64,000 nt of DNA from Diabrotica undecimpunctata (GCF_040954645.1 NC_092807.1:48181991-48245990); one strand, 5' to 3'. Positions 11,720 to 23,500 are shown, counted from the stretch's first letter. A program made the numbers and translations. Notes: a model not told the origin generated them from the sequence alone.

Positions 11720-12145
11720 ATAATGTAATGTGTGTTACCTGTACTTACTTATGGAGCGGAAACATTAACACTCACAAAAAAAGTAGGTAATAAGATTCGC
11801 GTGACTCAGATGGCTATGGAGCGCCAGCTGTTGGGTGTATCTCTGAGAGACCGGATCCCAAACAAAAAAAAAACGTCATAGAACAAAAACAACAGATGCT
11901 ATCGAAAAAATCGCGTCATTAAAATGGAATTGGACAGGACACGTCGCCGTATTATCAGAAAACCTATGGACAAAACGTATTTAAGAGTGGAAACCAAGGC
12001 AAGGAGCCAAACGGAGCAGAGGACGCCCACCAACTAGATAAACTGACGACCTGAAGCGTGTTAGCAATAACTGGATGAAAGTTGCAGAGGTAGATGGAAA
12101 GAGCTGAGGAAGACCTATGTTCAGCAGTGGGCTCATACAGGTTGA
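11720..12145 (+). pseudogene. RTE-like LINE C-terminal fragment, group A copy 2
   Basis: A second, more decayed copy of the same tail: VLTYGAETLTLTKK, MERQLLGVSLRDRIPN, an A-run frameshift, then WTGHVAV-like and RPMFSSG pieces and a GATGAAGATGATGA 3' tail at about 12140. The tail joins the DUF7869-like gene directly, so it probably inserted into that sequence. Confidence 0.65.
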
Positions 12146-13265
12146 TGAAGATGATGACCCCGACACAAAAGCAGCATATTCATTCTATTACAAATTTTTT
12201 AAAGACAAGTTTAACTACCGCTTTGGACGGCCACAAGTGGACACGTGCTGTGAATGTAAAATACTAACGTTAAGACTGAAAAACAGAACACTCAACGATA
12301 CTCCAAACGTGTTGCTGCTGCCGAATTGCTTGTCCACAAAAAATGGAGTATCAAATTTTACAAATTTATAAGAAATACAACAGAACTATGTAAAGCGAGT
12401 AAGGGCAGATCACTTTGTTTAACATTCGACTATATGCTGAATATTTTACTTCCATGCATTCCTATCCAGGAAATGTACTATTTTAGGCAATTATTCGTGC
12501 TTTCATTTTCAATTCATAATGTTGGTGTGCTATGTTTTACCTATACCATGAAGGCCTTGCTAAGAAAGGACCAAACGAAGTTTGCTCCTTGCTATTAGAT
12601 TAGCTGAATATTTATGCTTTGCCTAGCGTTGAAAATTTGTTCCTGTACAGTGACCACTGTGCAGGACAAAACAAAAATCATTCGATGATACGTTTTTTCT
12701 TGGCATTGACAGATATGGGCCGATTCAAAATGAATTTCTATAGATTGCCTTTAAGAAGTCATTTATTCCTCCTGAATAATAGAGACTTTGGTCTGGCTAA
12801 ACGTGTATTACATCGAACAGATCGCTATTACACTGTCAAAGACGTTATGGAACTAATACTACGTCCTGGAAAGGAACAAAGTTTTTAGTAAAGCTAGTTG
12901 ATACTACTAGTCAAAAATGGTGGCCCACTCTCTACAAAAAGGTGACCACTTCTATTGAATCTATTGCTAACAAAGCACAAAGGAAAGAACCTTTTAAAAT
13001 TTCAGAAGAAAACGAATTTGTATTTGACTCAAAAACAAAAGGTACTGTTACTGTTAGTTATTTTATTGGTGGCGCTATAAAGAGTACGTTTACTTAAAAA
13101 AAGCCAGGGCAGTATAATGTTCAACTACTTACTACTCAAGTTTATCAATCGAAGTATCCCATTTTGAAAGAAAAGATAGGCGATTTAGAGAAGACACTTC
13201 AGTACTTACCAGAAGAGCACAAAGAATTTTATAATACGTTACAAGACTGGCCAACTCGCCAATAG
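12146..13265 (+). pseudogene. Decayed gene resembling DUF7869-type repeat proteins
   Basis: Pieces in three frames form one colinear protein: a FGRPQVDTCCECK segment with paired cysteines, YHEGLAKKGPNEVCSLL, then YSDHCAGQNKN (start of 12619-12888) and NNRDFGLAKRV, followed by a C-terminal ~110 aa to about 13265. From memory, SDNC.GQNKN and DRDFG motifs recur in a multicopy insect/cnidarian family annotated DUF7869. Conserved Asp/Glu spacing might suggest an RNase-H-like nuclease, but that is inference. Frameshifts and stops disable it. Its N-terminus is cut by the RTE insertion upstream. No terminal repeats were found. Confidence 0.55.
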
Positions 13266-14595
13266 GGAATAGTTTATTATATCATAACATATAATTTAAG
13301 TTTATAAAAGCACATAAATGTTTTTTGGTAATAGTTTCTTGTTATTTTTTCACGTTTAATAGCTTATTTTTTTAGTTTTAGATTAAAAATATATTAACAA
13401 CTATGTTTATTTATGAATCATACTTTTAATGATGAACTCATAGCATTTAATTAAAAAAGTTATTCTTTAACTAAAATTTAAAATTTTGTAATTTTACCCT
13501 TGTCATGTTTCATTTAAACCCTATTGTCAGATAGGTCTTTTTAAATTCATACGTTTTCACCAGAAACCAGCGCAAGAATGATACTGTTCGAATGATCTGT
13601 TTGTACCGGAAGATGAACTTTGATTTTTAAATGTGACATATCGTTTCGCTCCATCTACTGAAATATTTTTAAGGTTGCGATATCACAGTTTTCTAGGAGA
13701 GAAGATAATGCCTGATGCATTTCGTTGACGAGATAAACACAAAAATAAAATTATTTGAGTTAATATACTTTTGTACGGGATGTGCGATATGTTCATATAG
13801 TTAAAAATAAAAATACTGTAACCATTACGTTAAAAAAATTATATTAAAGATATTAAAAAAAAACTCTACATTATAATATTTTTACAAATTTTGTGGCCTT
13901 CACAAATTAAGTTTGATAATCAAATAAATAAATAAAAAACGGTGTGGTATAAATTCTTGTGTTGTATTCCTTTTACAATGACTTTTTAAAAATATTCCAA
14001 ATATGAATTAACAGTTGAATAGAATACCAAAGACTAAGGTAAAAATTCTAAAGTATCGAAAAATAAATAAAGGAACCGAGAAAAAATAATACAAGTTTGC
14101 CCATACTTTATAAAAAAGAAAAACATCCTTATTCGATAACCTTTTATGTCGTAATTAAATCCAAATATAATTAAAATGGTTACTGTCGGTTTTCATAAAA
14201 GGGTTCATTTATCTTTGTAAGTTGGTGATAGGGCTTCATTGTTAATTGACCCCTACAAACCGTAATCATCGGTGCCAGGCGTATGGAAATTGCTGTGTTT
14301 TCTGTTAATTAACTGGATTCGGAGAATAAATAGACTTATCAGAAATAATTTGTAAATTATTCTTAATGGAATGTTACTTATTTATATATCAAGTAACTTT
14401 AGAAATTAGACAAATGTTAATAGATATATCAGTAAAGATATATCAGTAATATTACATAGGCAGTACACTTTAGTTTGTTTTATTGTCTAAAGAACATGCT
14501 ATGAATACTCTATGTGTTTCGTATAAAACTTAAGCAGTCGCTGGTTAAATGATATTAGATAAATAATTATAAAGATAAAATGCAATAATTTGTGG
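13266..14595. other. Gene-free AT-rich region
   Basis: Only AT-rich sequence with short A/T runs and no domain similarity or strong repeat by eye. Confidence 0.55.
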
Positions 14596-14689
14596 TTTCG
14601 GCACCAAATGTTTGGGAAAGTATGTACTATTTCCTTCATAAACTCAACATATTTTTCTTTGAGATCCGGAATTTTCTTAAAACGATTCC

Positions 14690-15082
14690 CTAACATGCAA
14701 AAACGACGATATGCTTGAGAATAAGTATCGCAAAAGACAGGGTTGGGTTGTCGAAACGGTAGAGGAACAGAAAATCCCCGTAGACATCTTTAATGTGTAT
14801 CAAACATGTTGATAATAATACAGACGAGAACGTTAAACGTGATTGTGTGGAAAGGTTAGCGTTTATTAGAGACGTCGGTGCAAAACTAGACGTTGAGGTT
14901 TGAGGCGTCTCTAATGTAGGGTTGTGGTTCTCATTAGAAGTTGGAATTTGAGGAGCAGGTTGACTGAATAAACAAGATTCGTTGGAACTTGGGTAGAAAT
15001 GAAGAACAATGTGATGTCGTGATTGGCAAACCCTACATGTTCCCGAAGAACTACAGTTCACGACGGGATGAGATGTACCCAA
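14690..15082 (-). pseudogene. BEL/Pao gag-protease fragment with internal deletion
   Basis: The 130-aa frame contains a BEL-type gag knuckle (NCSSSGTCRVCQSRHHIVLH), a Ser/Thr/Pro-rich linker and the protease start LSTCLIHIKDVYGDF. It then joins out of frame to sequence from the RT start: the following 14499-14696 frame has MLGNRFKKIPDLKEKY and VEFMKEI. The protease catalytic site is deleted. In BEL elements gag packages RNA and the protease matures the polyprotein. Confidence 0.7.
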
Positions 15083-15100
15083 ACAGTTGAAGCATAAATT

Positions 15101-15991
15101 ATGGCGTCTAGTTTTGCACCGACGTCTCTAATTAACGCTAACCTTTCCACACAATCACGTTTAAAATTCTCGTCTGTATTATTATCAACATGTTTGATAC
15201 ACATTAAAGATGTCTATAGTGATTTTCAGAAAGTTCGTATCCTACTGGATACAGGCTCGATGGCTAATTTTATTTCAGATAGTTGTTGTCGGCGCTTAGG
15301 TCTTTCCCGTAATAATTTATTAATCCTAGTGAAAGGTCTAAACGGAATGTCGACGTGTACCACTTAGGGTACCACGTTCTGTCATATTAATCCGTGTGAA
15401 CGTGACGGTCCAATCTTCTCATTGGACGCAATTATTGTGAAAAAGGTGTGTTCAAATCAACCTAAGGTAATTATCAATCCTCACGATCTTACTCATATAC
15501 GTGATCTGAAATAAGCAGATCACACATTCTATCAACCAGGTCTGATAGACATGCTGATAGGTGCTGAATTAGTTCCTCGCTTTCTAAAGTCTGGTCGAAT
15601 TCTTGGCGAACCAAACCAACCTGTCGCTTTAGAAACCATTTTCGGTTATGTGCTACAAGGGCGAGTCTCTACGGCTCTTTTAAATTGTAATTTTACCTCT
15701 TTACATATCTCTATGGATACAAACATAGATAGTCTTTCACAAAGGTTTTGGAAAGTCGAAAATATATCTAAACCTGTCATTTTCGTCATTTTGTCCCATG
15801 ACGAACAAGTTTGTGAAGATATTTATAAGGCATCTACTTTCCGAGAGTCAACAGGCAGATTTTCTGTTCCTCTACCGTTTCGACAACCCAATCCTGTCTT
15901 TTGTGATACTTATTCTCAAGCACATCGTCGTTTTTGCATGTTAGAGAATCGTTTTAAGAAAATTCTGGATCTCAAAGGAAAAATATGTTGA
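15101..15991 (+). pseudogene. BEL/Pao protease and RT-start fragment
   Basis: The protease is present with its catalytic LLDTGSMANFIS motif and is interrupted by stops at about 15367 and 15510. The frame resumes at 15551 with MLIGAELVPRFLKSGRILGE and ALETIFGYVLQG, the usual linker before RT. It ends shortly after RFKKILDLKGK where RT should begin. No RT catalytic motif remains. Confidence 0.75.
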
Positions 15992-16286
15992 GTTTATGAA
16001 GGAAATAGTACATACTTTCCCAAACATTCTCCCGCGCCAAAAACGAATGTTTTTAAGAACAGCTGAAAGTATAAGTATAAAGAATAGACATAAAAAGATT
16101 GATATACTAATATAGAACTAAGTAAGAATAAAATAGGAATTGACAAATAAGCAGCGGTCATATTTTGACCACAGAACATTGTTGGATGTCATCTGACCCT
16201 GTGCTCAGATTAACAATGCGTACAATGCCCTCAATTAGAAAAGAATGTTGAGTTTAAGAAGGAAATAGTACATACTTTCCCAAACA
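15984..16286 (+). repeat. 43-bp direct repeat flanking a 217-bp insert
   Basis: The segment beginning ATGTTGAGTTTATGAAGG at 15984-16026 recurs at 16244-16286 with one mismatch. The intervening 217 bp are unrelated to BEL coding sequence. This may be a large duplicated target around an insert or a recombination product. Confidence 0.5.
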
Positions 16287-17035
16287 CTATGTATTTTGTG
16301 TTTGCTTTAAATATACGTGATTATGAAATGTCTTTAATGACTCACAAAATATAGATATATAAAGCAATATATTTTTCTGCAGCCGTCCCAAAAATAAAAC
16401 TTTCGGAATGATTTATTAAATCGAAAGTACCATTTTACACAACTCGTACCGAAAGTAACTACTTTCGGGGCCAATTTTTTCACTTTAGGGACGATTTTGG
16501 CTAGCTAGGTAACGGCTCTAACGATAAAATAAACTTTGTATTTTATTATAAGTCATTTAACAGTCGTGTGTTTTCGCTCAGTTTTTTGTTTTTCAATTCC
16601 AAGAAATGGAAATAAGCAGTGAAAGTGAAGCCGAAATAATTCCATATGAGACTAGGGAAACTGCTAAAGCCGCTATTTATGAATTATTGTCAGTAAAGTC
16701 AAGAAAGAGGTATCAATTGGTCTACCTACGATGTATTTCAAAAATGGAGCAATAAAAAAAATGTGCATATTATAAATGAAGAACTCATTCTTGCACATCT
16801 AATGAAAAAATCTAATATCTTGAAGCCATCAAGCCTTTGGAGAAATTACTCGATGCTTAAGTCCACACTTTACATTAAAAATAATGTAGATACAAGCTGC
16901 TTTTCAAAAGTTATTGCTTTTTTTAAAAGAACATCCATCGGCTACAAACCAAAAAAATCGAAAATATTGAATAAAAAAAGAAATAAATTTTTATTAGAAG
17001 CTGCAGATAAGGTCTAGTTAATGACAAAGGGTGTA

Positions 17036-19236
17036 CACTCTGGGCCAAAATTAACCGGCTACCTTAAAAATGGGTAATTTTTTATGTCTTATATCTCCTA
17101 AGCCTAGTGTCCAATGTAAGTGATTTCTTAAATATGTTTATTCCTTATTCCTTAACAATACCGTTATAATAATATGATTGCTAAACAGGCAAATTTTCAT
17201 TGTATACCCGGTATACGAATTAAACTGTGTTTTTTTCTTAAAGTTTGCATCACACTGTGGAATATTCTAGCATTTATAAAATATTGAAATTAAAACCTAA
17301 CTATAGCCTCATGTTTTCTCAATATTTTGTTTTTTGATTCATTTGCTTATGTTAAATAATACAAAAGTTAGGTAGTTTAACAACTAGCCATGTTTTTCAT
17401 CAATACAGACGATTTATCTCACCAGCAAAATTAACACCACCACTTTTATTATTGTTTTGTTTACATTACCTGTGACAGTTTGTTTCCTAAATTTGTGTCA
17501 TCGAAGGAGTTTTGACATATAGTTGTTGTACGACTTTGTTGCAAATTTGTTTCCGTGTTAATAACATTTCTTGAACAATTTGTTAATTAATTAAACAAAG
17601 TTAAAACAAGTTAAACAAGTTAATAAAGAAAATTAAATTTGTAATTAAAATTAACAATTTAAATTTTAATTTTATATCATTGTGAGCGAATATTGTTTAA
17701 GTTGAAACTTTAGTGCCTATTTATTTTTTGTGATTTTAAGAATACCACTCGTTCCAGCTGATGCTGCTAGGGCAGTGGCTTTAGTTGATGCTGGTTACAG
17801 TCAACGTCATATCGCTGGTATACTCGATGTACCCAGAACTACGGTATAAGATGCCATCAGACGATTTCAAAAGACAGGATCGTACAACCGCAGGCCAGGT
17901 CAAGGCCGAAATCGAAGCACTTCAGTTCGAGATGACCGCTTCATTGTCACTAAAGTATTGAGAAATCGCTTTTGCACCGCTCCTGAAGTGTGAGTAGACA
18001 AACGATTAGAAGAAGACTGTCAGAAATAAACTTGAGGACTTTTCGTCCAGCTCGCGCAACACAACTGCTTCTACAACACCGTAGGGCTAGACGTTATTTT
18101 GCGCCAGAAATGCTAACTGGAATATGGCCGAATGGAAGAATATACTGTTCTCAGATAAAAGCAGAATAGTCCTAAAAGGTCCAGATGAATGCCAACGTGT
18201 CTATGGGCGTCAAAATGAAAGCTTTTCTGCATGCGTTATAACAGAAACAGTGGCTTACCAAGGAGAATCAATAATGATTTGGGGAGGTATTTCTTACGAA
18301 GCGCGTACTGATCTTATTGTATTCGGTAGAGGCAATGTGAATGCCCAAGTATACGTGCAAGAAGTTTCTCTAAGACCATGTCATGCCTTTTGCACCATTC
18401 ATTGGTGATAACTTCAGACTAATGCATGACACTGTACGTTACCATACAGCAAGATCTACACGTGAGTACCTTAATGAGGTCGGGACTCAAGTTCTACCAT
18501 GGCCAGCACACGGTCCTGATCTTATCCTAATTGGGAATATCTGAGACAACCTCAAAAGACGGGTAAGAGTAAGAATACCAGCCCTTGCATCCTTTGAAGA
18601 GCTGAAGAGAGCTGCGGTAGAAGAGTGGGACAATATCCCCCAATCTGATATCCAGGATATCATGAATAGATTGCCAAACCGGCTTCAAGAAGTCCTAAGG
18701 GCTAAAGGCGGCAACACCCATTATTGATATCCAATTTTTTTTCAATTAGACTTTGATTTACAAAATATTGTTAATTTGAATTTTCTTCGAAGATTTTATT
18801 CATGGATTTTTACTGTAACAAATGACTTTTTTTCAAGAAGATTATTTTTTCTCTTCCGCGGAGATAAAAATTGATAAAAAATATATCTAGTTGTTGTTAA
18901 AGCACCTTACTTTTGTATTATCCAACATAACCGACCCAAAAAACAAAAGGTTGAGAAAGCATAATAGCCTCAGTTACGATTAATTTCAGTATTCTACAAA
19001 TGCTAGAATATTCCACAGAGTGATGCAAACTTTAAGAAAAAAACACAGTTTGTTTCGTACACCTGGTATACAATGAAAATTTACTTACTTAGCAACAATA
19101 TTACTATAAAGATATTGTCAAGGAATAAGGCTATAACATATTAAAAAAATCACTTAAATCGGACAACAGGTTTAGGAGATATAAGAATCAAAAATTACCC
19201 ATTTTTAAGATGGCCGGTTAATTTTGGCTCAGAGTG
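17036..19236 (+). mobile_element. Tc1-like element with ~360-bp inverted repeats
   Basis: The element is flanked by TA (17034-17035 and 19237-19238). It starts CACTCTGGGCCAAAATTAAC and ends with the inverse of CACTCTGAGCCAAAATTAAC. Similarity between the two ends continues inward for ~360 bp, unusually long for Tc1. One decayed transposase lies between. It is nested in the Crypton. Confidence 0.88.
17740..18727 (+). pseudogene. Tc1-like DDE transposase, decayed
   Basis: A helix-turn-helix segment (ALVDAGYSQRHIAGILDVPR) precedes a second DNA-binding region, then catalytic pieces: LFSDKSR (first Asp, in 18124-18408), IGDNFRLMHDTVRYHTA (second Asp) and PDLILIGNI, where the expected Glu of the third motif reads Gly. 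Several stops and frameshifts, plus loss of the start codon, make it dead. It ends at the TGA at 18725-18727. Confidence 0.8.
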
Positions 19237-20280
19237 TATAATTAAATCTAATTTCTCTTTTTTTATTATTTTTTTTTTGTAAATTTTAGGTTGCATTAAT
19301 AATTGCTTTGGCAGACGCTTGTCGTCGTGAGGAGCTTTGCAAAATGAATTTAGATGATATAGGAGATAAGATAATCATGTTAGTGATTAAAATTCCTAAT
19401 TCTTAAACGAACATGGAAAGAACCTTTGTGGTTATTGGAGGAAATAACATTTCCTAATGCTATAAATAACTAAAAAATATTTGTCATTACATCAAGCAAA
19501 CACACCGCATCGTAGATTATTTGTATATTACAAAAATGGAAGGTGTACTATACAACCTATTGGTATTCACACTTTTGGAAAAATCGCCTGTACTATTGCT
19601 GAATTTCTTAAATTACCGCATCCCAAAGAATACACCGGCACTGTCTACGAAGGAGCTGAGTCACTTTACTGGCTGATAGTGGTGGTACTATAACCAACTT
19701 GAAAAGACACGGAGGATGGAAATCAACTAATGTAGCAGAGGAATACGTAGAAAATTCTTTAAGATTCCTTAAAATTCACATAGCTTCACAGATTGAAAAT
19801 GGCCACAACCAAGTTAACATCTCAAAAAATAGTAAAAGTACTGACAGGTCTAACAATAATTTCAATACTGCCACTTCTGTTGCTATTCCTAACAATATCA
19901 ATGTAAATAATTGTTATAAATGTGTTATTAATATTCATAAGTAGTTTCATTCCATTTCAAGTCGATGCCTTGAAAGGGACAACCGGTATTTTGAAAAGAG
20001 CGGACTTTGAGCGTATTTTGATAAAAAAACATAATACGAAATATCTAAAAATTACTATGGCTTTAGAGCAGGGGTTCCCAAATGTTTTTGTACCACGCCC
20101 CCTTTTTTTGAATGCAAGTTTATCGCGTCCCCACCCCTTAACAATAAATTGTATGGGCCTAGGAACAAAACAAAAACAAATAAGTATTACATAGAAAACA
20201 AAACATTTATTTATACCACCATAAGATACAATAATATCAGTTTTTATAAAATACAAAAATTAATAATAAAAGAAAAAAAA

Positions 20281-20560
20281 TAGTTAGAATGCAAAAGGAA
20301 TCTAAGTTCCTGTAGTTGGCTGTATACCATATATAACAACAATTTTTATTAAAAATCCTTTATAAAAGGTATATAATTTAAAAAGCTTCAATCAGGTTAT
20401 ATCACAAAAAGTTTTCGGAATCCATATTCCATCATCAGTGCACTAGGTGGGTATACATGTATTGAGCCACTAAATATGTGGGTAAAAACCCGTTAAATTT
20501 GTTTTTTAAATTTAGATTACATTATATTGTGATAAATTCTAAGATGTTAAAGTTACCAGT
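20281..20560. other. Gene-free segment inside the hAT/piggyBac nest
   Basis: Contains a stretch around 20385-20460 reading GTTTTCGGAATCCATATTCC that looks like part of a dispersed repeat, but I cannot assign it. No coding evidence. Confidence 0.35.
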
Positions 20561-20599
20561 GGATTTGGTAATATGGCGACGTATGACTCCACGTGAAGT

Positions 20600-21196
20600 T
20601 GCTGGTCCTGAGACGATATGTCTACAAGGACCTGATGAAAGCAACTCATGTTCCAGATGCAGGTATACCGTCTTCATTACCTATATCATTATCAGATTCG
20701 TCATTATCTGCTGATTGTTCAGAGTCACTAAAATGTTCACTTTCACTCACGTGGTCTAAATCGTTATCGCTATCACTGTCACATTCCCCAGCCATTGCTC
20801 TGCAACCGATTCAAAATTCGGATCATCAAAACGTATGCAATTTCTTGACGGTCCAAATTCCATTATTCAGCAGATACTGTAAAAACAAACAGTTCACATA
20901 TACAAATATTTTTCATTATAATATAAAATAATTACCTTTCATAAAAAATATGTAAAATCACTTTTTTGGAACAGTTACGTAAATGGTATACTCCGTCTGC
21001 GCGACGGCTTCGACAGATTTGTAAGTTTACAGAAAGAACTGACGTGTCAGTATTATTATTTTATTTTTAGAATCACGAAGAGTCCATTATAGAAAGAGGC
21101 GAAGAAATAAGAAAGAAGGTAAGAGGCGTAGATAACCGATAAGTAAATTATGATGTATTTTAAATTTAAACTCGTCTGTTAGACGGAGTATACCAG
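20600..21196 (-). mobile_element. piggyBac-like 5' end relic
   Basis: The outer end reads (minus strand) CTGGTATACTCCGTCTAACA next to TTAA (21197-21200). Two subterminal palindromes follow: CGTCTGTTAGACG (21173-21185) and CCGTCTGCGCGACGG (20993-21007). A 49-codon minus-strand frame (ATG at 20795, stop at 20646-20648) encodes a Ser/Asp/Glu-rich peptide starting MAGECDSDSDNDLD, like the acidic N-termini of piggyBac transposases. The rest of the transposase and the other end are missing. Confidence 0.6.
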
Positions 21197-21654
21197 TTAA
21201 GGGTAAAGGCTGTTCAACGAATCAAAGATGTCTGACAAATAAGCCAATATTACTTAGGTACAATATTTTTTTAAGGCCACGCTAAGTTTATTTTGCTTTT
21301 GCTGTTCCAAGAAGGTGATTAATTCATCTCGAAGGTCAAATAATCTTGTCAACTTGTTTCCTTTTGAGAGCTATCGTACTTCTGTATGAAAAAGCAGTAT
21401 TTTGTGATCACTCCCTACATTTTCACAAAGAGTTTTTAACAGTCGAGTATTCAACGCACCGTTTTTTATTCAATTCACTACTTTAATACACAACTTTAAG
21501 ACAGCATTCAGTTCATTTAAAAGAGTGTTTGCTGCCAAGGCTTGTCGATGTATAACACAGTGTATCCTAGTCAAATCAGCATTTTTCTCTCTTACTAATT
21601 GTACAAATCCTCTTGGAACAATAATAAACGAATAATCGGATCACTCACAAGAAG

Positions 21655-22205
21655 TAAAATGTAACATAGAGAAAGTTAGGAGTGCATTCAACAATACAGC
21701 CAAACTCTTTAAAAGCCACAACCTTAATCTGAAGATAAAAGTAAGGCTCCTACGATGTTATATCTTTTCGATATTATACTACGGAGTTAAATCCTGAACA
21801 CTCACTGAAGCGATTTAGAAAAAACTTGAAGCCTTTAAGATGTTTCTATACAGACGAATCCTAAGGATATCAAAGACGGACAAGATAACCAACGAGACTG
21901 TACTACGAAGAATGAGGAAAAAAAGAGAAGTGATGTATACGATTAAAAAGAGAAAATTAGGATATCTCGGACACATAATGAGAAACGGCACTAAATAGAG
22001 ATTACTAAAAATAATCCTTCAAGGCAAAGTATTCAGAAAGCGAGGAAATTGGAAGAAGAAGAATTTCATGATTAAAAAATCTGAGGAAATGGTTTTCCAC
22101 AGCAACAACTAATTTATTCAAAACATCAGTAGATAAAACAATTAGAGACAGACTGATCGCCAATATTCGAAACGAATCGGCACCAAAAGAAGAAGATCTA
22201 ACACA
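21655..22205 (+). pseudogene. LINE C-terminal fragment, group B copy 1
   Basis: Decayed post-RT tail: LLRCYIFSILYYGVKS, KKLEAFKMFLYRRILRIS, KRKLGYLGHIMRN and a final DRLIANIRNES-like segment before a GAAGAAGA tail. Several stops. This group recurs at 23.8-25.5, 25.9, 56.5, 58.3 and 59 kb. The clade is probably RTE. Confidence 0.65.
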
Positions 22206-22242
22206 ATTTTTTTGTTATAAATAAACTCTATTATTATTATCA

Positions 22243-22249
<7 letters not shown>

Positions 22250-22313
<64 letters not shown>
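22250..22313. repeat. (TA)n microsatellite
   Basis: A run of AT dinucleotides immediately beyond the LINE tail, continuing imperfectly to ~22335. Confidence 0.95.
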
Positions 22314-22319
<6 letters not shown>

Positions 22320-22335
22320 TATATACATATATAGA

Positions 22336-22863
22336 TATAACAAATATTGACATGGTTCGTTTTAACCTTTTATCCTTTTCAAAATTAATTACGAGTACAC
22401 TCTAACCTTTTGTGTTAAAATTAACGGTCCGAAAAATTAATTTTTTATTCCTTTGAAAAATCACAAACGTTATAGTGATGGATCGAGGGTATTATTGAAA
22501 TAATTCTGTCGATATTTCTTCGGCCTCGTGATATATACATGGACGAGTAAGGCCAAAAAATATTTTGTTAGCTAATTTAAATTTGAAGCTAGACATGAAC
22601 ATTTTATAAAACAATTATCTGCAAAATTTAATTATTTTTAATGCTCAGTTCTAGCGTAAATTTATTAATGTACAGTTTTAAAAACAATATTTAAAAAACT
22701 TCTTGTAATTAATATTAAAATAACTTTATAAGCTAACATGCTACCCAACTTTATCAACAAAAAAAGATTTTCAAAAAATAGCGAGGACCACTGGGGTAAA
22801 TAGGTCCACCATCATTACAAATACTTATATTTTTAATTTCGTGCGTAGTTTGACATTAGTACA
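22336..22863. other. Gene-free AT-rich spacer
   Basis: No coding or repeat signal recognised between the microsatellite and the next LINE fragment. Confidence 0.5.
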
Positions 22864-23500
22864 TTGGCAAGAACCAAATTTAGTTTTATGTCAATGACAG
22901 ATACTTGTTTGCGGAATGCGGAAGAGATTAAAGGAAGAATTCAGGCAGCAAACAGATGTATGTACAGCCTCCACAATACTATTAAATCTAAAAGCCTAAC
23001 ACGAACATCAAAGATTAGAATATATAAAACGGTGATTAGACCGGTGCTCATGTATGGGTGTGAGACGTGGACCCTGACCAAAGAAACTGAAATAAAACTT
23101 AGATGTTTTGAGAGGAAAATCCTCAGAAGAATCTTTGGGCCTTATCACGACATTAATAGCAACCAATACCGAATGAGAACAAATGCTGAGTCAAGCAGAT
23201 GTATAGAGCGAGCGATATAGTCCAAGAGATTAAATCCCAACGTCTTAGATGGGCTGGCCATGTCCATAGACTCCCTAATAACCGCCTTGCCAAATTAATA
23301 TGGGAGGGAGCCCCCACGGGAAGAAGACCCTTAGGACGTCCACGATTGCGATGGAGAGACAATATATGGTCAGATCTAAGAACAATGGGGCTGCCCACTG
23401 ACCCAGCTATTATGGACGACCGTTCAAGATGGAAGCAAGTTGTGCAGTCAGCCAAAACCCACCCCGGGTTGCAGTGCTACGAGAGGAAGAAGAAGAAAAA
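22864..23500 (+). pseudogene. LINE C-terminal fragment, group C
   Basis: Two frames joined by a shift near 23190 encode a post-RT tail: RMYSLHNTIKS-like, VIRPVLMYGCETWTLTKETE, RKILRRIFGP, then QRLRWAGHVHRLPNNRLAK, GRPRLRWRDNIW and RWKQVVQSAKTHPGL, ending in a GAAGAAGAA-rich 3' tail. The 5' side is truncated with no RT catalytic motif. It is well preserved apart from the frameshift. Confidence 0.7.

Larger units (their letters stand above)
14596..16026. mobile_element. Head-to-head pair of BEL/Pao fragments
   Basis: Two copies of the same LTR retrotransposon region face away from each other around ~15083-15100. The minus copy runs leftwards from gag zinc knuckle to protease start, then jumps to the start of RT. 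The plus copy runs rightwards from protease start through the protease-RT linker to the same RT start. Shared parts are nearly identical at DNA level. At 14594-14622 the minus copy adjoins GGTGCCGAAACC, which resembles a BEL primer-binding site, so it is rearranged as well as deleted. Confidence 0.75.
16606..20060 (+). pseudogene. Crypton tyrosine recombinase, split by a Tc1-like element
   Basis: An ATG at 16606 starts an N-terminal SAM-like region. It frameshifts near 16735 and continues in 16763-17017 with LWRNYSMLKSTL and GYKPKKSKILNKKR, typical of Crypton recombinases. After the nested Tc1-like element the catalytic half resumes at ~19290: ADACRREELCKMN (first Arg), a frameshift, HCLRRS in another frame (His-X-X-Arg box), then RHGGWKST and AEEYVENS (nucleophile Tyr). 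T-rich sequence ending TTTTAG before GTTGCATTAATAA (about 19288) looks like a 3' splice site, so the Tc1-like copy probably sits in a short intron. Multiple stops make it inactive. Family role: DNA strand exchange during insertion. Confidence 0.8.
20069..21645 (-). pseudogene. hAT relic interrupted by a piggyBac end
   Basis: A hAT end CAGGGGTTCCCAAA begins at 20069, right after CTTTAGAG which could be one half of an 8-bp duplication. The transposase is read on the minus strand from ~21645 down: HCVIHRQALAAN, ALNTRLLKTLCENVGS, LLFHTEVR, LSKGNKLTRLFDLRDEL and AYLSDIFDSLN, with stops. The piggyBac-derived segment ending at 21196 cuts it. The other hAT end was not found, and LINE sequence starts at ~21650. 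Confidence 0.65.

Noticed and set aside
20983..21196. Independent ~210-bp MITE with GGTATACTCCGTC inverted ends
   Set aside because: The acidic transposase-like N-terminus just beyond it and the single TTAA at 21197 fit a piggyBac 5' end with a subterminal inverted repeat better; the left side lacks TTAA.
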